A DNA stretch of 64,000 nucleotides, from contig NZ_WHLY01000002.1 in NCBI RefSeq assembly GCF_009296315.1, forward strand, positions 1,674,001-1,738,000, written 5' to 3'. Made by a program: the position numbers and the translations under genes. The notes under the pieces are model-generated. The model made no database searches. It was not told where the DNA came from and was given only the letters and a program-made list of their open reading frames with translations. Numbering within the stretch: the first letter of the stretch is position 1; every line of letters starts with the position of its first letter. Shown one piece after another: positions 53,587 through 62,843 of this stretch. Origin of the DNA: Salmonirosea aquatica (GTDB lineage Bacteria; Bacteroidota; Bacteroidia; Cytophagales; Spirosomataceae).

Positions 53587-54162
53587 CTATCCGTGCCACT
53601 GCCTGGCTATTTTCAGTGTGTAGTCCACAAAATCCGCCAAGCCTTTCTCGTAGAATTCGTTTCCGGTCGAGTTACCTTCGTCATCCAGGTTTTTACCCGT
53701 TTCGTGCGATTCGAACAGTTTGGGTGAAATGACGGAATATTGGTTCAGGAAGCTGATGAGTTTGTTGATCATGATCGTCATTTCCAGGCACGGGCGCCTG
53801 CCGCCGCGGCCGGACGACACGCCTACCAAACCAAACACTTTCTGATCGAACAAATGGGCAAAGGGCTTGGTACCTACCTGGTGTAGCATATTGATAAACT
53901 CGCCGCTCGTCATCCAATTGTACTCGGGTATGGCAAAAACCACCAGATCGGCTTCCCCCCACAGAGCCACCAACTTTTGTTGAAAGGGAGTCAGGTTTTC
54001 TTTATCCAGGCTACCCCGCCCTACCATCGGAATATCTATTTCCTCAAAATCAAACAGGGAAACATCGCTTTCCTGGGCTGTAAATAAGGATTTGAGGTAC
54101 TTGCCTACTTTTAATGAATTGCTGTCTTTGCGCGGAGAGGCGGAGATAATGGCTATTTTCAC
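53587..54162 (-). CDS. NADPH-dependent FMN reductase-like flavoprotein
   Basis: A 191-residue flavodoxin-fold protein. The FMN phosphate loop is IISASPRKDSNSLKVGKYL (SxRxxSxS-like), and VVFAIPEYNWMTSGEFINMLHQ plus GVSSGRGGRRPCLEMTIMI are the other flavin-contact loops of the family. It reduces FMN, quinones or azo compounds with NADPH. Single gene, 104 bp downstream of hemH on the same strand, with which it may share a transcript. Confidence 0.82.
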   Translation of the reverse strand: MKIAIISASPRKDSNSLKVGKYLKSLFTAQESDVSLFDFEEIDIPMVGRGSLDKENLTPFQQKLVALWGEADLVVFAIPEYNWMTSGEFINMLHQVGTKPFAHLFDQKVFGLVGVSSGRGGRRPCLEMTIMINKLISFLNQYSVISPKLFESHETGKNLDDEGNSTGNEFYEKGLADFVDYTLKIARQWHG

Positions 54163-54266
54163 AGGTTAGTCGAGTCGGTTGATAAAAGGGCGGTACTGGC
54201 TTCTTCTTTCTTAACGCCAAAAAGGGCGGGAAGGTTAGCTGTAAGCGGCCCATCCTACTCGTGCCA

Positions 54267-55331
54267 CTATGCTTTTTTCACCAAATCCACCAGCGTTTCT
54301 ACCCATATTTCGCTGTCGTTGAGGCTTTCCACCAACTGCCAGTGCTCACCGCCGACTTCCTTGAACAATTCGCGGTATTCGTCACCGATTTCAATAGTAG
54401 TTTCAAGGCAATCCGCCACAAACGAGGGCGACAAGGCCAAAACGCTCTTGATGCCACGCCTGGCCAGATCCTTGATTACATCGTCGGTATAAGGTTTGAT
54501 CCAGGGTGTACGTCCCAGCCTTGACTGGAAGCTGGTCGTGTAGGTACCTTCGGCCAGGCCCAGTTCCTTCACGAGCAGTCGCGTCGTTTCAAAACACTGG
54601 GCCCGGTAGCAAAACTGATTGTGGCGATTGAGGGTATCGCAGCAGCTCCCAAGTTTGCATTGCTTGTTTGTGACGTCACCTTTCAGGATCTGCCGCTCAG
54701 GCAGGCCGTGATAGCTGAACAGGACGTGATCGTACTTACGCTCACTGAGGTACCTCCTACCCAGCCGCACGAAGCCTTCGATGAATTTGGGATGATCCAG
54801 AAAACGGTTGACAAACCGTAGTTCCGGCATAACCTGCCAGGTAGCCAGTATGCGCATTACTTCCTCGTACACCGAGCCGGTAGAAGCCGAAGCATACTGT
54901 GGGAAAAACGGAATGACGGTTATTTTGGATAAGCCCAATTTCTGCAATTCAGCCAGTCCGCTCGCGATACTGGGATTCTGGTAGCGCATGGCCAGTTTTA
55001 CCACGTAGTCCCCGCCCAACGCCTTTTGCAGCATTTCTTCTACGGTATAGCCGTACGTTTTCAACGGAGACCCTTCTTCGGTCCAGAGTTCCTTATATAC
55101 CTTGGCCGACTTGGGAGCCCGGAATGGAGCGATGATGAAATTGATCAGCATCCAGCGCGACACGTAGGGGATGTCGATCACACGACCATCCATCAGGAAT
55201 TCGCGTAGGTACCTGCGAACATCAGGCGTGTTGGGGCTATCGGGGGTACCCAGATTGACAATCAGCACGCCGGTTTTGCCGATTGTTTTAGTAGAAGTGG
55301 TTAATGGTCCGGTTTGTAATTGGGTATTCAT
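54267..55331 (-). CDS. hemH: Ferrochelatase
   Basis: A 354-residue enzyme that inserts iron into protoporphyrin IX as the last step of heme synthesis. Landmarks: VLIVNLGTPDSPNTPDVRRYLREFLMDGRVID (in part), PFFPQYASASTGSVYEEV, VLFSYHGLPERQI (active-site His), TSFQSRLGRTPWIKPYTDDV and SPSFVADCLETTIEI (with the metal-region Glu). A cysteine-rich insert CKLGSCCDTLNRHNQFC could bind an Fe-S cluster, as some ferrochelatases do; that is inference. No other heme genes are adjacent. Confidence 0.95.
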   Translation of the reverse strand: MNTQLQTGPLTTSTKTIGKTGVLIVNLGTPDSPNTPDVRRYLREFLMDGRVIDIPYVSRWMLINFIIAPFRAPKSAKVYKELWTEEGSPLKTYGYTVEEMLQKALGGDYVVKLAMRYQNPSIASGLAELQKLGLSKITVIPFFPQYASASTGSVYEEVMRILATWQVMPELRFVNRFLDHPKFIEGFVRLGRRYLSERKYDHVLFSYHGLPERQILKGDVTNKQCKLGSCCDTLNRHNQFCYRAQCFETTRLLVKELGLAEGTYTTSFQSRLGRTPWIKPYTDDVIKDLARRGIKSVLALSPSFVADCLETTIEIGDEYRELFKEVGGEHWQLVESLNDSEIWVETLVDLVKKA

Positions 55332-55435
55332 GGGTCAATGTTCTGGGTGCTGCATTCAGAAAATCCTGGATTCCTCCTGAAGAACCGATCAAATTCATTC
55401 GAGGCGAATACTCGCAAGAATATCTGGTCAGATAC

Positions 55436-56200
55436 CTATAAGGTCGGTTTCTCAAACGATTCGAATACGGATTTCGGTAGTTTGTCAAACACCTGAATGT
55501 CGGTCAGTTGACGCTGCCCGCGATCGCCGGAAAGCATGATTTTTCCGTAGGGCTTATACGTCTTCCATGGTAAGACGAAATTCGGTTTCTCATTGTCAGC
55601 TTTGGCGTAGTAGGCCCACTGCGTCACCAGATGCGAATCGGGGTTGAACCAGACGTAGTATTTGTTCTGGGGGGTGTCGCCCACGCCGTCGAAGGTCATC
55701 TGGATTTTTTCGGCGGCAGTTCCATCCTCGGTTTTATCTTCACCGATGTATTTCAGAGTCACGCCCGAATCTTTCAGTTTGTAGGGCATCACCAGCCAGT
55801 ACGCATCGTTAATCCACGCACTCTTGCCCTGCTTCACGTACTTGGCCACGGAGTCGGGTTGGGTGATTTCCTGTCCGTTTTTCATGACCCGACCTTTGTC
55901 CGTATTAATATTAAGTAGTACGGTCTGGTCATTTTTTAAGTTGTCAACCCGTACATCGCCGGTCCATTTGTCCCAAACAAGGCGGCGGTTGCCGAAAAAA
56001 TTCCAGGTTATGAAGTGGGTGTTGTCCCAGTTTTTCCGTCCGCCCATTGCTTTCATGGCTTCATCTGCCAATGCAATGGCCTGGGGGTCGGAACCTGCCA
56101 GATTAAAGCCTTCAGCGGCAGGGTTGGACGATTTCTGGGCCGTTGTGCAGCCACAGAAAACACCCACAAACAGGGCAATGAACAGGAAGTGCTTTTTCAT
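55436..56200 (-). CDS. Hypothetical lipoprotein, LolA-like fold possible
   Basis: A 254-residue product with a lipoprotein signal (ALFVGVFCGC, Cys near residue 18). Repeated strand patterns (THFITWNFFGNRRLVWDKWTGDVRV, KIQMTFDGVGDTPQNKYYVWFNPDSHLVTQWAYY) resemble outer-membrane lipoprotein-sorting type beta-sheets. QAIALADEAMKAMGGRKNWDNTH is a common N-terminal helix in such Bacteroidota proteins. It lies 97 bp downstream of nuoH on the same strand. Function unknown. Confidence 0.65.
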   Translation of the reverse strand: MKKHFLFIALFVGVFCGCTTAQKSSNPAAEGFNLAGSDPQAIALADEAMKAMGGRKNWDNTHFITWNFFGNRRLVWDKWTGDVRVDNLKNDQTVLLNINTDKGRVMKNGQEITQPDSVAKYVKQGKSAWINDAYWLVMPYKLKDSGVTLKYIGEDKTEDGTAAEKIQMTFDGVGDTPQNKYYVWFNPDSHLVTQWAYYAKADNEKPNFVLPWKTYKPYGKIMLSGDRGQRQLTDIQVFDKLPKSVFESFEKPTL

Positions 56201-56297
56201 TTCAGATAATAGCTTTTAGATGGTTAGCAATGAGGTACCCTATACAACTGTAAAAATAGCATTTTGTGCAAAAAAAGAAATTTTACCTGCCGGGTCC

Positions 56298-57383
56298 CTA
56301 CACGCCCAGGAGCCGCCATACGCCCGACACGAAGAAAAGCACCAGGCCTACGGGAGTCAGCACTTTCCAGCCCAGGTACATGAGTTGGTCCACGCGCAGG
56401 CGTGGAAGCGTCCAGCGTACCCACATCTGCACCAACACAGCCAAAAGCCCCTTAGACAAAAGCCAGAAGGCACCCGAAAGGTACCCCAACGGTGTACCAG
56501 GTTCGCCGCTCGTCCAGTCGGCAAGGCGCAGGGGGCCTATATTTGGAAACGGTGTGTTCCAGCTACCCAGGAAAAGGATGGCCCCAAGTAGCGACACGAG
56601 CAGCATCATGCCATATTCCGATAGCATTAGAAGTGCATAACGCATCCCGGAATATTCCGTGTGAAAGCCCCCGACCAGTTCCGACTCCCCCTCCGGCAAG
56701 TCGAAGGGCGCGCGGTTGCACTCGGCCAGCGAAGCGATGAAAAAAATGACATATACGATGAGCAGGAATGGATTGCGTACGACGTTCCAGCTCAAAAAAC
56801 CACCTACCCGGGTTACGTCCACGTTCAGGTCGCGCAGCCCGAAGAGGTAAATCGTTTCGGGCGAATAGATCCCCTGCTGAAAACTGATAGCCTGCAGGTC
56901 GAGAGTCTGTGTGAGCATCACTACGCACAGCACCGCCAGGCCTAGGGGTACCTCATACGAAACGATCTGCGCCACTGAACGCATGGCTCCGAATAGGGCG
57001 TACTTGTTGTTGGAGCCCCAGCCCGCCATCAGAATGCCAATCACATCCACCGACAAAATAGTTAGAAGATAAAAGACACCTACCGCCGCGCCCGATCCAT
57101 TGAGGCCGGGTGCCAGCGGGAGTACCGCATAGGAAGCAAATACGGCCGCAAAAATCACGAAAGGCGCGCCCAGGAACAGCCACTTGTCGGCTGCTTTGGG
57201 AACGATGTCCTCTTTCTGCAAAAGCTTCAAAAGGTCGGCAAAAAGTTGCAGAAGGCCCCATTTGCCCACTTCCATAGGCCCCATGCGATCCTGAATAAAG
57301 GCCGATACCTTACGCTCCAGATATACCCCCACCACCACGAAGCCGGGTACCATGAGGAGGAAGATAAGGAGGGTGGTGAACAT
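56298..57383 (-). CDS. nuoH: NADH-quinone oxidoreductase subunit H
   Basis: A 361-residue membrane subunit at the quinone-binding junction of complex I. The ATG at 57383 is preferred (MFTTLLIFLLMVPGFVVVGVYLERKVSAF). Key segments are RKVSAFIQDRMGP, GLLQLFADLLKLLQKEDIVP, GAMRSVAQIVSYEVPLGL, AECNRAPFDLPEGESELVGGFHTEYSGMRYALLMLSEY (in part; the acidic loop at the quinone site) and WVRWTLPRLRVDQLMYLGWK. It stands without any other nuo gene in this window, so subunits must be encoded elsewhere. About eight membrane helices. Confidence 0.95.
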   Translation of the reverse strand: MFTTLLIFLLMVPGFVVVGVYLERKVSAFIQDRMGPMEVGKWGLLQLFADLLKLLQKEDIVPKAADKWLFLGAPFVIFAAVFASYAVLPLAPGLNGSGAAVGVFYLLTILSVDVIGILMAGWGSNNKYALFGAMRSVAQIVSYEVPLGLAVLCVVMLTQTLDLQAISFQQGIYSPETIYLFGLRDLNVDVTRVGGFLSWNVVRNPFLLIVYVIFFIASLAECNRAPFDLPEGESELVGGFHTEYSGMRYALLMLSEYGMMLLVSLLGAILFLGSWNTPFPNIGPLRLADWTSGEPGTPLGYLSGAFWLLSKGLLAVLVQMWVRWTLPRLRVDQLMYLGWKVLTPVGLVLFFVSGVWRLLGV

Positions 57384-57535
57384 AGTGCAGGTAGGTAGCG
57401 ATAGAATTGAAGGGACAAAGGCACAGAGGTACAAAGTAGCTTACGCACGAAATCGTAGTATTAGCGTTTGGCACTCAAATCAACATAAATTTCTTCGCTC
57501 TGTGCCTTTGGAACTTTGCTCCTTTGTGCCTTTTT

Positions 57536-58972
57536 TCAAAATTCTGCACTCTTGGGGTACCTTGGGAATGGAATCACATCGCGGATATTTCCCATGCCCG
57601 TTACGAACTGTACGAGCCGCTCGAAGCCCAGGCCAAAACCGGAATGCGGAGCTGTGCCGAATTTCCGGGTCTCAAGGTACCACCACAGGTTTTCGGGTTC
57701 GATACCTATCTCGTGGACACGCTCAAGAAGCTTATCGTAATTGTCTTCGCGTTGGCTACCTCCAATGATCTCACCGATTCCGGGAAATAGTACGTCCATA
57801 GCGCGCACGGTTTTTCCATCTTCATCCAGTTTCATATAAAATGACTTGATCGCACGGGGATAGTTGGTCAGAATCACGGGCTTTTTGAAATGCTTCTCTA
57901 CCAGATAGCGCTCGTGTTCGCTCTGTAAATCTACCCCCCATTCGACGTGATACTGGAACTTCTTCTCCTTATGCGGCTTCGACCTGACCAGGATATCGAT
58001 GGCCTCCGTATAGGTCAGACGCTCGAAGGGGTTATCGACCACGAACCGCAGCTTTTCCGACAACGGCATGGAGCGGTCGTTTTGGGGCTTACTTTTTTCC
58101 TCATCCGCCTGCCGCTTCTCCAGGAAGTCCAGATCGTCGGCACAGTGTTCCAGCGCATAACGGATCACGTACTTGACAAAATCCTCGGCCAGGTTCATAT
58201 TGTCTTCCAGTTCGAAAAAAGCCATTTCCGGCTCGATCATCCAGAACTCCGCCAGGTGGCGCGTGGTATTGGAATTCTCGGCCCGGAAGGTGGGTCCAAA
58301 TGTGTAGATCTTGGAGAGCGCCAGCGCACCCAGCTCTCCTTCCAGTTGCCCGGAAACCGTCAGGTTAGTCTCACGGCCGAAGAAATCTTCTTTGTAATCG
58401 ATCTGGCCGGATTCATCGCGTGGAGGATTTTCCATATCCAACGATGTAACCCTAAACATCTCTCCGGCACCTTCGGCGTCAGAGGCCGTAATGATGGGCG
58501 TATGCAGGTAAAAGAAGCCGTTATCGTTGTAGTACTTATGCACTGCAAAAGCCAGCGCATGGCGTATTCTAAGAATGGCCGAGAACGTGTTGGTGCGTGG
58601 GCGTAGGTGGGCAATCTCACGCAAAAATTCCAGGGAATGCTTCTTGGGTTGCAGCGGATACTGTTCCGGATCGGCAGTACCGTAGATATGAATCTCCTGA
58701 ATTTTTACCTCCACCGACTGTCCCGAACCGAGCGATTCTACCAGAATTCCCGTGACTTTCAGGCAAGAACCCGTCGTAATAAGGCGGATGATCGAATCGG
58801 AGAATTGTCCAGGCTCGGCAACGGCCTGAATATTATGGATGGTAGAGCCGTCGTTGAGGGCAATAAAAATGGCATTCTTGCTCTCGCGTTTGGTGCGTAC
58901 CCAGGCTTTGATTTCGACCGGCTGACCGATCTCGGCACTTTGCAGGAGTTGTTTGATCTGTACGGGACCCAT
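57536..58972 (-). CDS. asnS: Asparagine--tRNA ligase
   Basis: A 478-residue class II synthetase. ATG 58972 is chosen ([25 protein letters not shown]); an upstream in-frame start adds 17 residues of unlikely sequence. The N-terminal OB-fold anticodon domain covers residues 1-115. The catalytic domain has [47 protein letters not shown] (motif 2, in part) and [29 protein letters not shown] (motif 3, in part). Monocistronic, convergent with nothing and divergent from rpoN. Confidence 0.95.
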   Translation of the reverse strand: MGPVQIKQLLQSAEIGQPVEIKAWVRTKRESKNAIFIALNDGSTIHNIQAVAEPGQFSDSIIRLITTGSCLKVTGILVESLGSGQSVEVKIQEIHIYGTADPEQYPLQPKKHSLEFLREIAHLRPRTNTFSAILRIRHALAFAVHKYYNDNGFFYLHTPIITASDAEGAGEMFRVTSLDMENPPRDESGQIDYKEDFFGRETNLTVSGQLEGELGALALSKIYTFGPTFRAENSNTTRHLAEFWMIEPEMAFFELEDNMNLAEDFVKYVIRYALEHCADDLDFLEKRQADEEKSKPQNDRSMPLSEKLRFVVDNPFERLTYTEAIDILVRSKPHKEKKFQYHVEWGVDLQSEHERYLVEKHFKKPVILTNYPRAIKSFYMKLDEDGKTVRAMDVLFPGIGEIIGGSQREDNYDKLLERVHEIGIEPENLWWYLETRKFGTAPHSGFGLGFERLVQFVTGMGNIRDVIPFPRYPKSAEF

Positions 58973-59318
58973 TGTTTTCGTTATCAGTAAGATAGCCGGC
59001 TGGTAGCGGCCGGGATTTTTCAATAGGGGGCAAAATTACAAATTACTGATCGAAAACCTACCCACGGCCCTAGGTTTAGCCAAGCGCCCCCAACCCGCGA
59101 GCAAACTTTAAAAGGCTTAGAAATCACGTATTTTTCCCCGACCTAAGGGCTTGTATAAAAGTAATTTGACTTTTTTTGTTAATAAAAAGTAACTTATAAT
59201 ACAATTTTATCATAAATTGGCATCAATATTGACAGGGAAGCCATAGGATACAAGGGAGGATGAATTGTGGGGCTGCAAAAGAGGCAATAAAGAGCTTATG
59301 ATCATTATTTACTAATTC
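58973..59318. other. Divergent promoter region of asnS and rpoN
   Basis: The 346 bp are AT-rich toward rpoN. On the minus strand a TAATTTTG near 59032-59039 resembles a -7 box for asnS. Nothing else, such as an RNA gene or long repeat, is visible. Confidence 0.45.
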
Positions 59319-60770
59319 ATGCAAAAGCTGATTATTACCCAGGGACTGCTGCAAAAGCTTTCTCCTCAGCAAATCCAGTTTATAAAGCTGCTGCAGGTAC
59401 CAACTGCTGAACTCGATTCCCGGATCAAAGAGGAGATTGAAGTAAACCCCGCACTGGAAGAAGGACAGGATGAACTGCCGAAAAGCGAGTTCGAGAGTGA
59501 AGGCAATGAGGAAGGCGACTACGAAGACGGGCACCATGAGGAGCTTGATTTGGATGGCTACCTGAATCATGACGAACTCAATGGCTACAAGATGTACGGG
59601 GATGGTGCTTTCAACATGGAGGAAGACTACGAGTACCCGGTCGAGACGCGCATGACGTTACACGACAGTCTTTTTCAGCAGTTCGGATTCTTGAATTTAT
59701 TGGAGCAGGAGCGGTTTCTGGGGCTACACTTATTGGGGAGTATCGAAAGCGACGGCTACCTACGGCGATCATTAAAAGCTATTGCCAGCGACCTGGTGTT
59801 TACCCAAGGAGTATACACTAGCGAAGCCGAACTCGAAAGGGTACTGAAAAAAATACAAGCCTTGGAACCGGCGGGAATTGGCGCACGCAGCCTCCAGGAA
59901 TGCCTGCTTTTGCAATTAGGGCACAAATCCCAGTTCGATGCCACCGTGCAGCTTGCCCGGCAAGTCATTGAGAATCACTTCGATGAATTCTCAAAAAAAC
60001 ACTTTGAAAAAATACAAAAGCGCCTGGGTATCACCCAACAGGAGGCCTTCGACGTAATCACGCTCATCACACGACTCAATCCCAAACCGGGCTCCGTAGA
60101 AGGTGATGAAGACCGCTCGCACTACCTGACTCCTGATTTCATTATTGTCAACCATCAGGGGCAGTTGGAAGTAACCCTCAACTCGCGCAACGCTCCCGAA
60201 CTGCGGGTTAACCGTACCTTCGCCGAAATGCTCGACACCTATAATAAGAGCGACAAAACGAACAAGAGCATCCGTGAAACCGCAGCCTTTATCAAGCAGA
60301 AGCTGGATTCTGCCAAGTGGTTCATTGACGCCATCAAGCAGCGGCAGGTAACGCTCATGCGCACCATGACAGCCATCCTCAATTATCAGTACGACTTTTT
60401 TCTGGAAGGGGATGAGACGAGACTCCGCCCGATGATCTTGAAAGATATCGCCACGGTCATCGAAATGGACGTTTCGACCGTGTCCCGGGTGGCCAGCAGC
60501 AAATGCGTGCAAACCGAGTTTGGCCTGTATCCCCTCAAGTATTTTTTTTCGGAGGGTATTTCTACCGAGTGGGGCGAGGACGCCAGCAGCCGCGAGGTGA
60601 AGAACATTCTGCGTGAGCTTATCGAAACCGAACCCAAGCGCAAGCCCTTTTCTGACGACAAGCTGGAAAAAATGCTTAATGAGAAAGGCTACAATATCGC
60701 TCGCCGTACCGTAGCCAAGTACCGCGAGCAACTCAACATCCCCGTGGCCCGGCTACGCAAGCAAATCTGA
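59319..60770 (+). CDS. rpoN: RNA polymerase sigma-54 factor
   Basis: A 483-residue sigma factor for enhancer-dependent promoters (-24/-12). Region I is the glutamine/leucine-rich start LIITQGLLQKLSPQQIQFIKLLQ, which contacts the activators. An acidic region II (about 50-95) is followed by the core-binding domain. The HTH lies at about 365-390 (ATVIEMDVSTVSRVASSK) and the diagnostic RpoN box ARRTVAKYRE at about 461-470. It stands alone, with no linked enhancer-binding activator in this window. Confidence 0.95.
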   Translation: MQKLIITQGLLQKLSPQQIQFIKLLQVPTAELDSRIKEEIEVNPALEEGQDELPKSEFESEGNEEGDYEDGHHEELDLDGYLNHDELNGYKMYGDGAFNMEEDYEYPVETRMTLHDSLFQQFGFLNLLEQERFLGLHLLGSIESDGYLRRSLKAIASDLVFTQGVYTSEAELERVLKKIQALEPAGIGARSLQECLLLQLGHKSQFDATVQLARQVIENHFDEFSKKHFEKIQKRLGITQQEAFDVITLITRLNPKPGSVEGDEDRSHYLTPDFIIVNHQGQLEVTLNSRNAPELRVNRTFAEMLDTYNKSDKTNKSIRETAAFIKQKLDSAKWFIDAIKQRQVTLMRTMTAILNYQYDFFLEGDETRLRPMILKDIATVIEMDVSTVSRVASSKCVQTEFGLYPLKYFFSEGISTEWGEDASSREVKNILRELIETEPKRKPFSDDKLEKMLNEKGYNIARRTVAKYREQLNIPVARLRKQI

Positions 60771-60975
60771 CAACGGATAGTATTATTGACTCGTTTACTT
60801 GTTTGTTTATTGGTTGATGCGTTGATTTGTGCAATTATTTCGTGAGTGGAGCGGAATCGTAAGTGTTTGTGGGGCAGACCCGCTCTGGACACTCTGTTCC
60901 GGGACCCCGGCAGGCGACAGTCCTGCGTTGACCGCCGCACATCAACCAACCAAAAGACAAACCGATCCCGGTGCA

Positions 60976-61614
60976 TTGAACAATCGCCTTGCTCTTCTGC
61001 TTTCTGTCGTATTGCATCCCCTGCTGCTCCCGACCTATATTTTAGGTATTCTTTTTGGTATGACGCCCGAAGTGGTGGGCATCAGTGCATTGAGCATGTC
61101 AGCGCGGGTCAGCCTGCTATTCCTGCTGTTCCTGAATACGTTTGTCGTACCGGCGCTTATGATTTACGCCTTTTACCGCCTCGGCCTCATCCAGGACTTG
61201 CATCTCGATACCCGCCGCGACCGTCGGCTCCCCTACCTGATTACCCTGATCCTTTATTCGCTGAGTACCTACCTGTTCGGCTGGCAGTTTCAGCCTATCA
61301 GCGAGCTTGCGCCGCAGATAGCCGTGGTACTAGGCAGCATCACCGTGTCGCTGGCGGTCGTGGCCCTTGTAAGCTTACAGTGGAAAATCAGTGCCCATGC
61401 TACGGGCATGGGCGGAGCGCTGGGGGCATTGGGCGGTGTCATACTGCGCTACAGCGACTTCTCGCTCTTTTTTCCCCTCCTCATCAGTATTTTTATCACA
61501 GGCTTACTCCTGAGTGCTCGCCTAAGCCTGAATGCCCACACCCCTGCCCAGGTATCCACTGGGTTGGGAGTAGGCCTGCTGATCAGTATAGCGGCGGTCT
61601 TTCTGTACTTTTAG
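60976..61614 (+). CDS. PAP2-like membrane protein
   Basis: A 212-residue integral membrane protein with five or six helices. The TTG at 60976 is used because it gives the natural opening NNRLALLLSVVLHPLLLPTYILG; a GTG at 60829 would add 49 residues of poor coding character. Conserved marks are LDTRRDRRLPYL, QWKISAHATGMGGALG and RLSLNAHTPAQVSTGLGVG, which align with the PAP2 phosphatase motifs in degenerate form. It may act on polyprenyl or lipid phosphates, but catalytic residues are not all canonical. Confidence 0.65.
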   Translation: MNNRLALLLSVVLHPLLLPTYILGILFGMTPEVVGISALSMSARVSLLFLLFLNTFVVPALMIYAFYRLGLIQDLHLDTRRDRRLPYLITLILYSLSTYLFGWQFQPISELAPQIAVVLGSITVSLAVVALVSLQWKISAHATGMGGALGALGGVILRYSDFSLFFPLLISIFITGLLLSARLSLNAHTPAQVSTGLGVGLLISIAAVFLYF

Positions 61615-61687
61615 TTGATTAAAGGCGATAGGGTACCCTGGTTCCGTAAGCTGATAACACTCTCTACCTTCAAATCTTCCACAGACC

Positions 61688-62467
61688 ATGTACGAACATC
61701 TGCTGTATGAAACTGCCGACAGTGTAGCGCGCATTACCCTCAACCGCCCCCAAGTCCACAATGCCCTCAGCCCCGATCTGATCCGGGAAATCACCGATGC
61801 GGTGAACGCGGCCTCAGCCGATATTTCGGTTCGCGTTCTGCTGCTTACAGGAGCGGGTGACAAAGCTTTCTGCTCTGGTGCCGACCTCAAAGCCGGGCTT
61901 GGCGATGCCTCGGGCCTGGGCGATGCGCTACGTACCCGCTACAATCCTATGATCCTGGCGCTACGTACCATTCCCAAACCAGTGATTTGCCGCCTCAATG
62001 GCCTGGCGGCAGGAGCGGGCTGTTCGTTAGCCCTTGCCTGTGATGTAATCATCATGTCGGCAGAAGCCTACTTTTCCCAAATCTTCGTCAACATCGGTTT
62101 GATGCCCGATGCAGGCTCAACCTACTTCCTGCCCCGGCTGGTAGGCCCGGCCCGAGCCTTCGAACTGGCTTCCACAGGCCGCCGCGTATATGGTCCCGAA
62201 GCTGTGCAAATAGGTCTGGCGCAGCGCGCCGTATCCGCTACCGAACTGGATGGCGCCGTGGAAGAAACCTTGGCTTACTATCGACACGCTCCTACCCAGG
62301 CCATCGGGGCTATGAAGCATGCATTCAACCGATCTTTACAGTCAGATCTGGAAGAAATGCTACATTACGAGGCCGAAGGGCAAGATAAACTCAGCAAAAC
62401 TCACGACGCCGGGGAGGGGATTCTGGCTTTTTTACAAAAGCGAAAGCCTGAGTATCAGGGCTCGTAG
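61688..62467 (+). CDS. Enoyl-CoA hydratase/isomerase family protein
   Basis: A 259-residue crotonase-fold enzyme. ITLNRPQVHNALSPDLIREI, AFCSGADLKAGLGDASG (oxyanion-hole strand), CRLNGLAAGAGCSLALACDVIIMS (in part; second oxyanion hole) and VNIGLMPDAGSTYFLPRLVG are present. The DAGST segment with Asp replaces the hydratase glutamate, as in PaaG/isomerase-type members. It converts enoyl-CoA isomers or hydrates them in fatty- or aromatic-acid breakdown. Single gene. Confidence 0.88.
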   Translation: MYEHLLYETADSVARITLNRPQVHNALSPDLIREITDAVNAASADISVRVLLLTGAGDKAFCSGADLKAGLGDASGLGDALRTRYNPMILALRTIPKPVICRLNGLAAGAGCSLALACDVIIMSAEAYFSQIFVNIGLMPDAGSTYFLPRLVGPARAFELASTGRRVYGPEAVQIGLAQRAVSATELDGAVEETLAYYRHAPTQAIGAMKHAFNRSLQSDLEEMLHYEAEGQDKLSKTHDAGEGILAFLQKRKPEYQGS

Positions 62468-62506
62468 ATGTTTGCGTGTTTTTTTATTAAAAATGGAAAA
62501 ATAACA

Positions 62507-62538
62507 TTTGGTAAAAACCCCAACACCTTCTATTTTTG
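62507..62538 (+). promoter_or_regulatory. tRNA-Arg promoter, perfect Bacteroidota consensus
   Basis: TTTG at 62507-62510, 20 bp spacer, TATTTTTG at 62531-62538. It fits the -33/-7 consensus TTTG ... TAnnTTTG exactly and is about 20 bp before the tRNA 5-prime end. Confidence 0.78.
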
Positions 62539-62558
62539 CAGTCCGATTCTATATCGAT

Positions 62559-62632
62559 GGTTTCGTAGCTCAATTGGATAGAGCACCTGACTACGGATCA
62601 GGAGGTTTGGGGTTCGAATCCCTACGAGACCA
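62559..62632 (+). tRNA. tRNA-Arg (anticodon ACG)
   Basis: A 74-nt cloverleaf. Acceptor stem GGTTTCG / CGAGACC (one G-U), D-arm GCTCAATTGGATAGAGC, anticodon stem CCTGA / TCAGG around CTACGGA with ACG at the anticodon, T-arm GGGGTTCGAATCCC. The CCA end is not encoded. ACG would be read as ICG after deamination and serves CGN arginine codons. Confidence 0.96.
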
Positions 62633-62642
62633 CTTAATTATC

Positions 62643-62678
62643 AAGCACTTACAAGATAGAACTTGTAAGTGCTTTTTT
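62643..62678 (+). terminator. Terminator of the tRNA transcript
   Basis: Thirteen-base perfect arms AAGCACTTACAAG / CTTGTAAGTGCTT with a 6-nt loop and continuing T run, 10 bp after the tRNA. Confidence 0.95.
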
Positions 62679-62843
62679 GTTTGATATATGATCTGCTGGA
62701 TTTGCTCGTCAAAAACTGATTTGATTGGGTACAATTTAGTCTTGATGAATCACCAATCTGCAAGTTTCTTCTTTAAATAGATTTACTACTTCGCAGCTTT
62801 TATCTTTCACACTTCTGATTCTTTCACCCACCTAGCGATTTAA

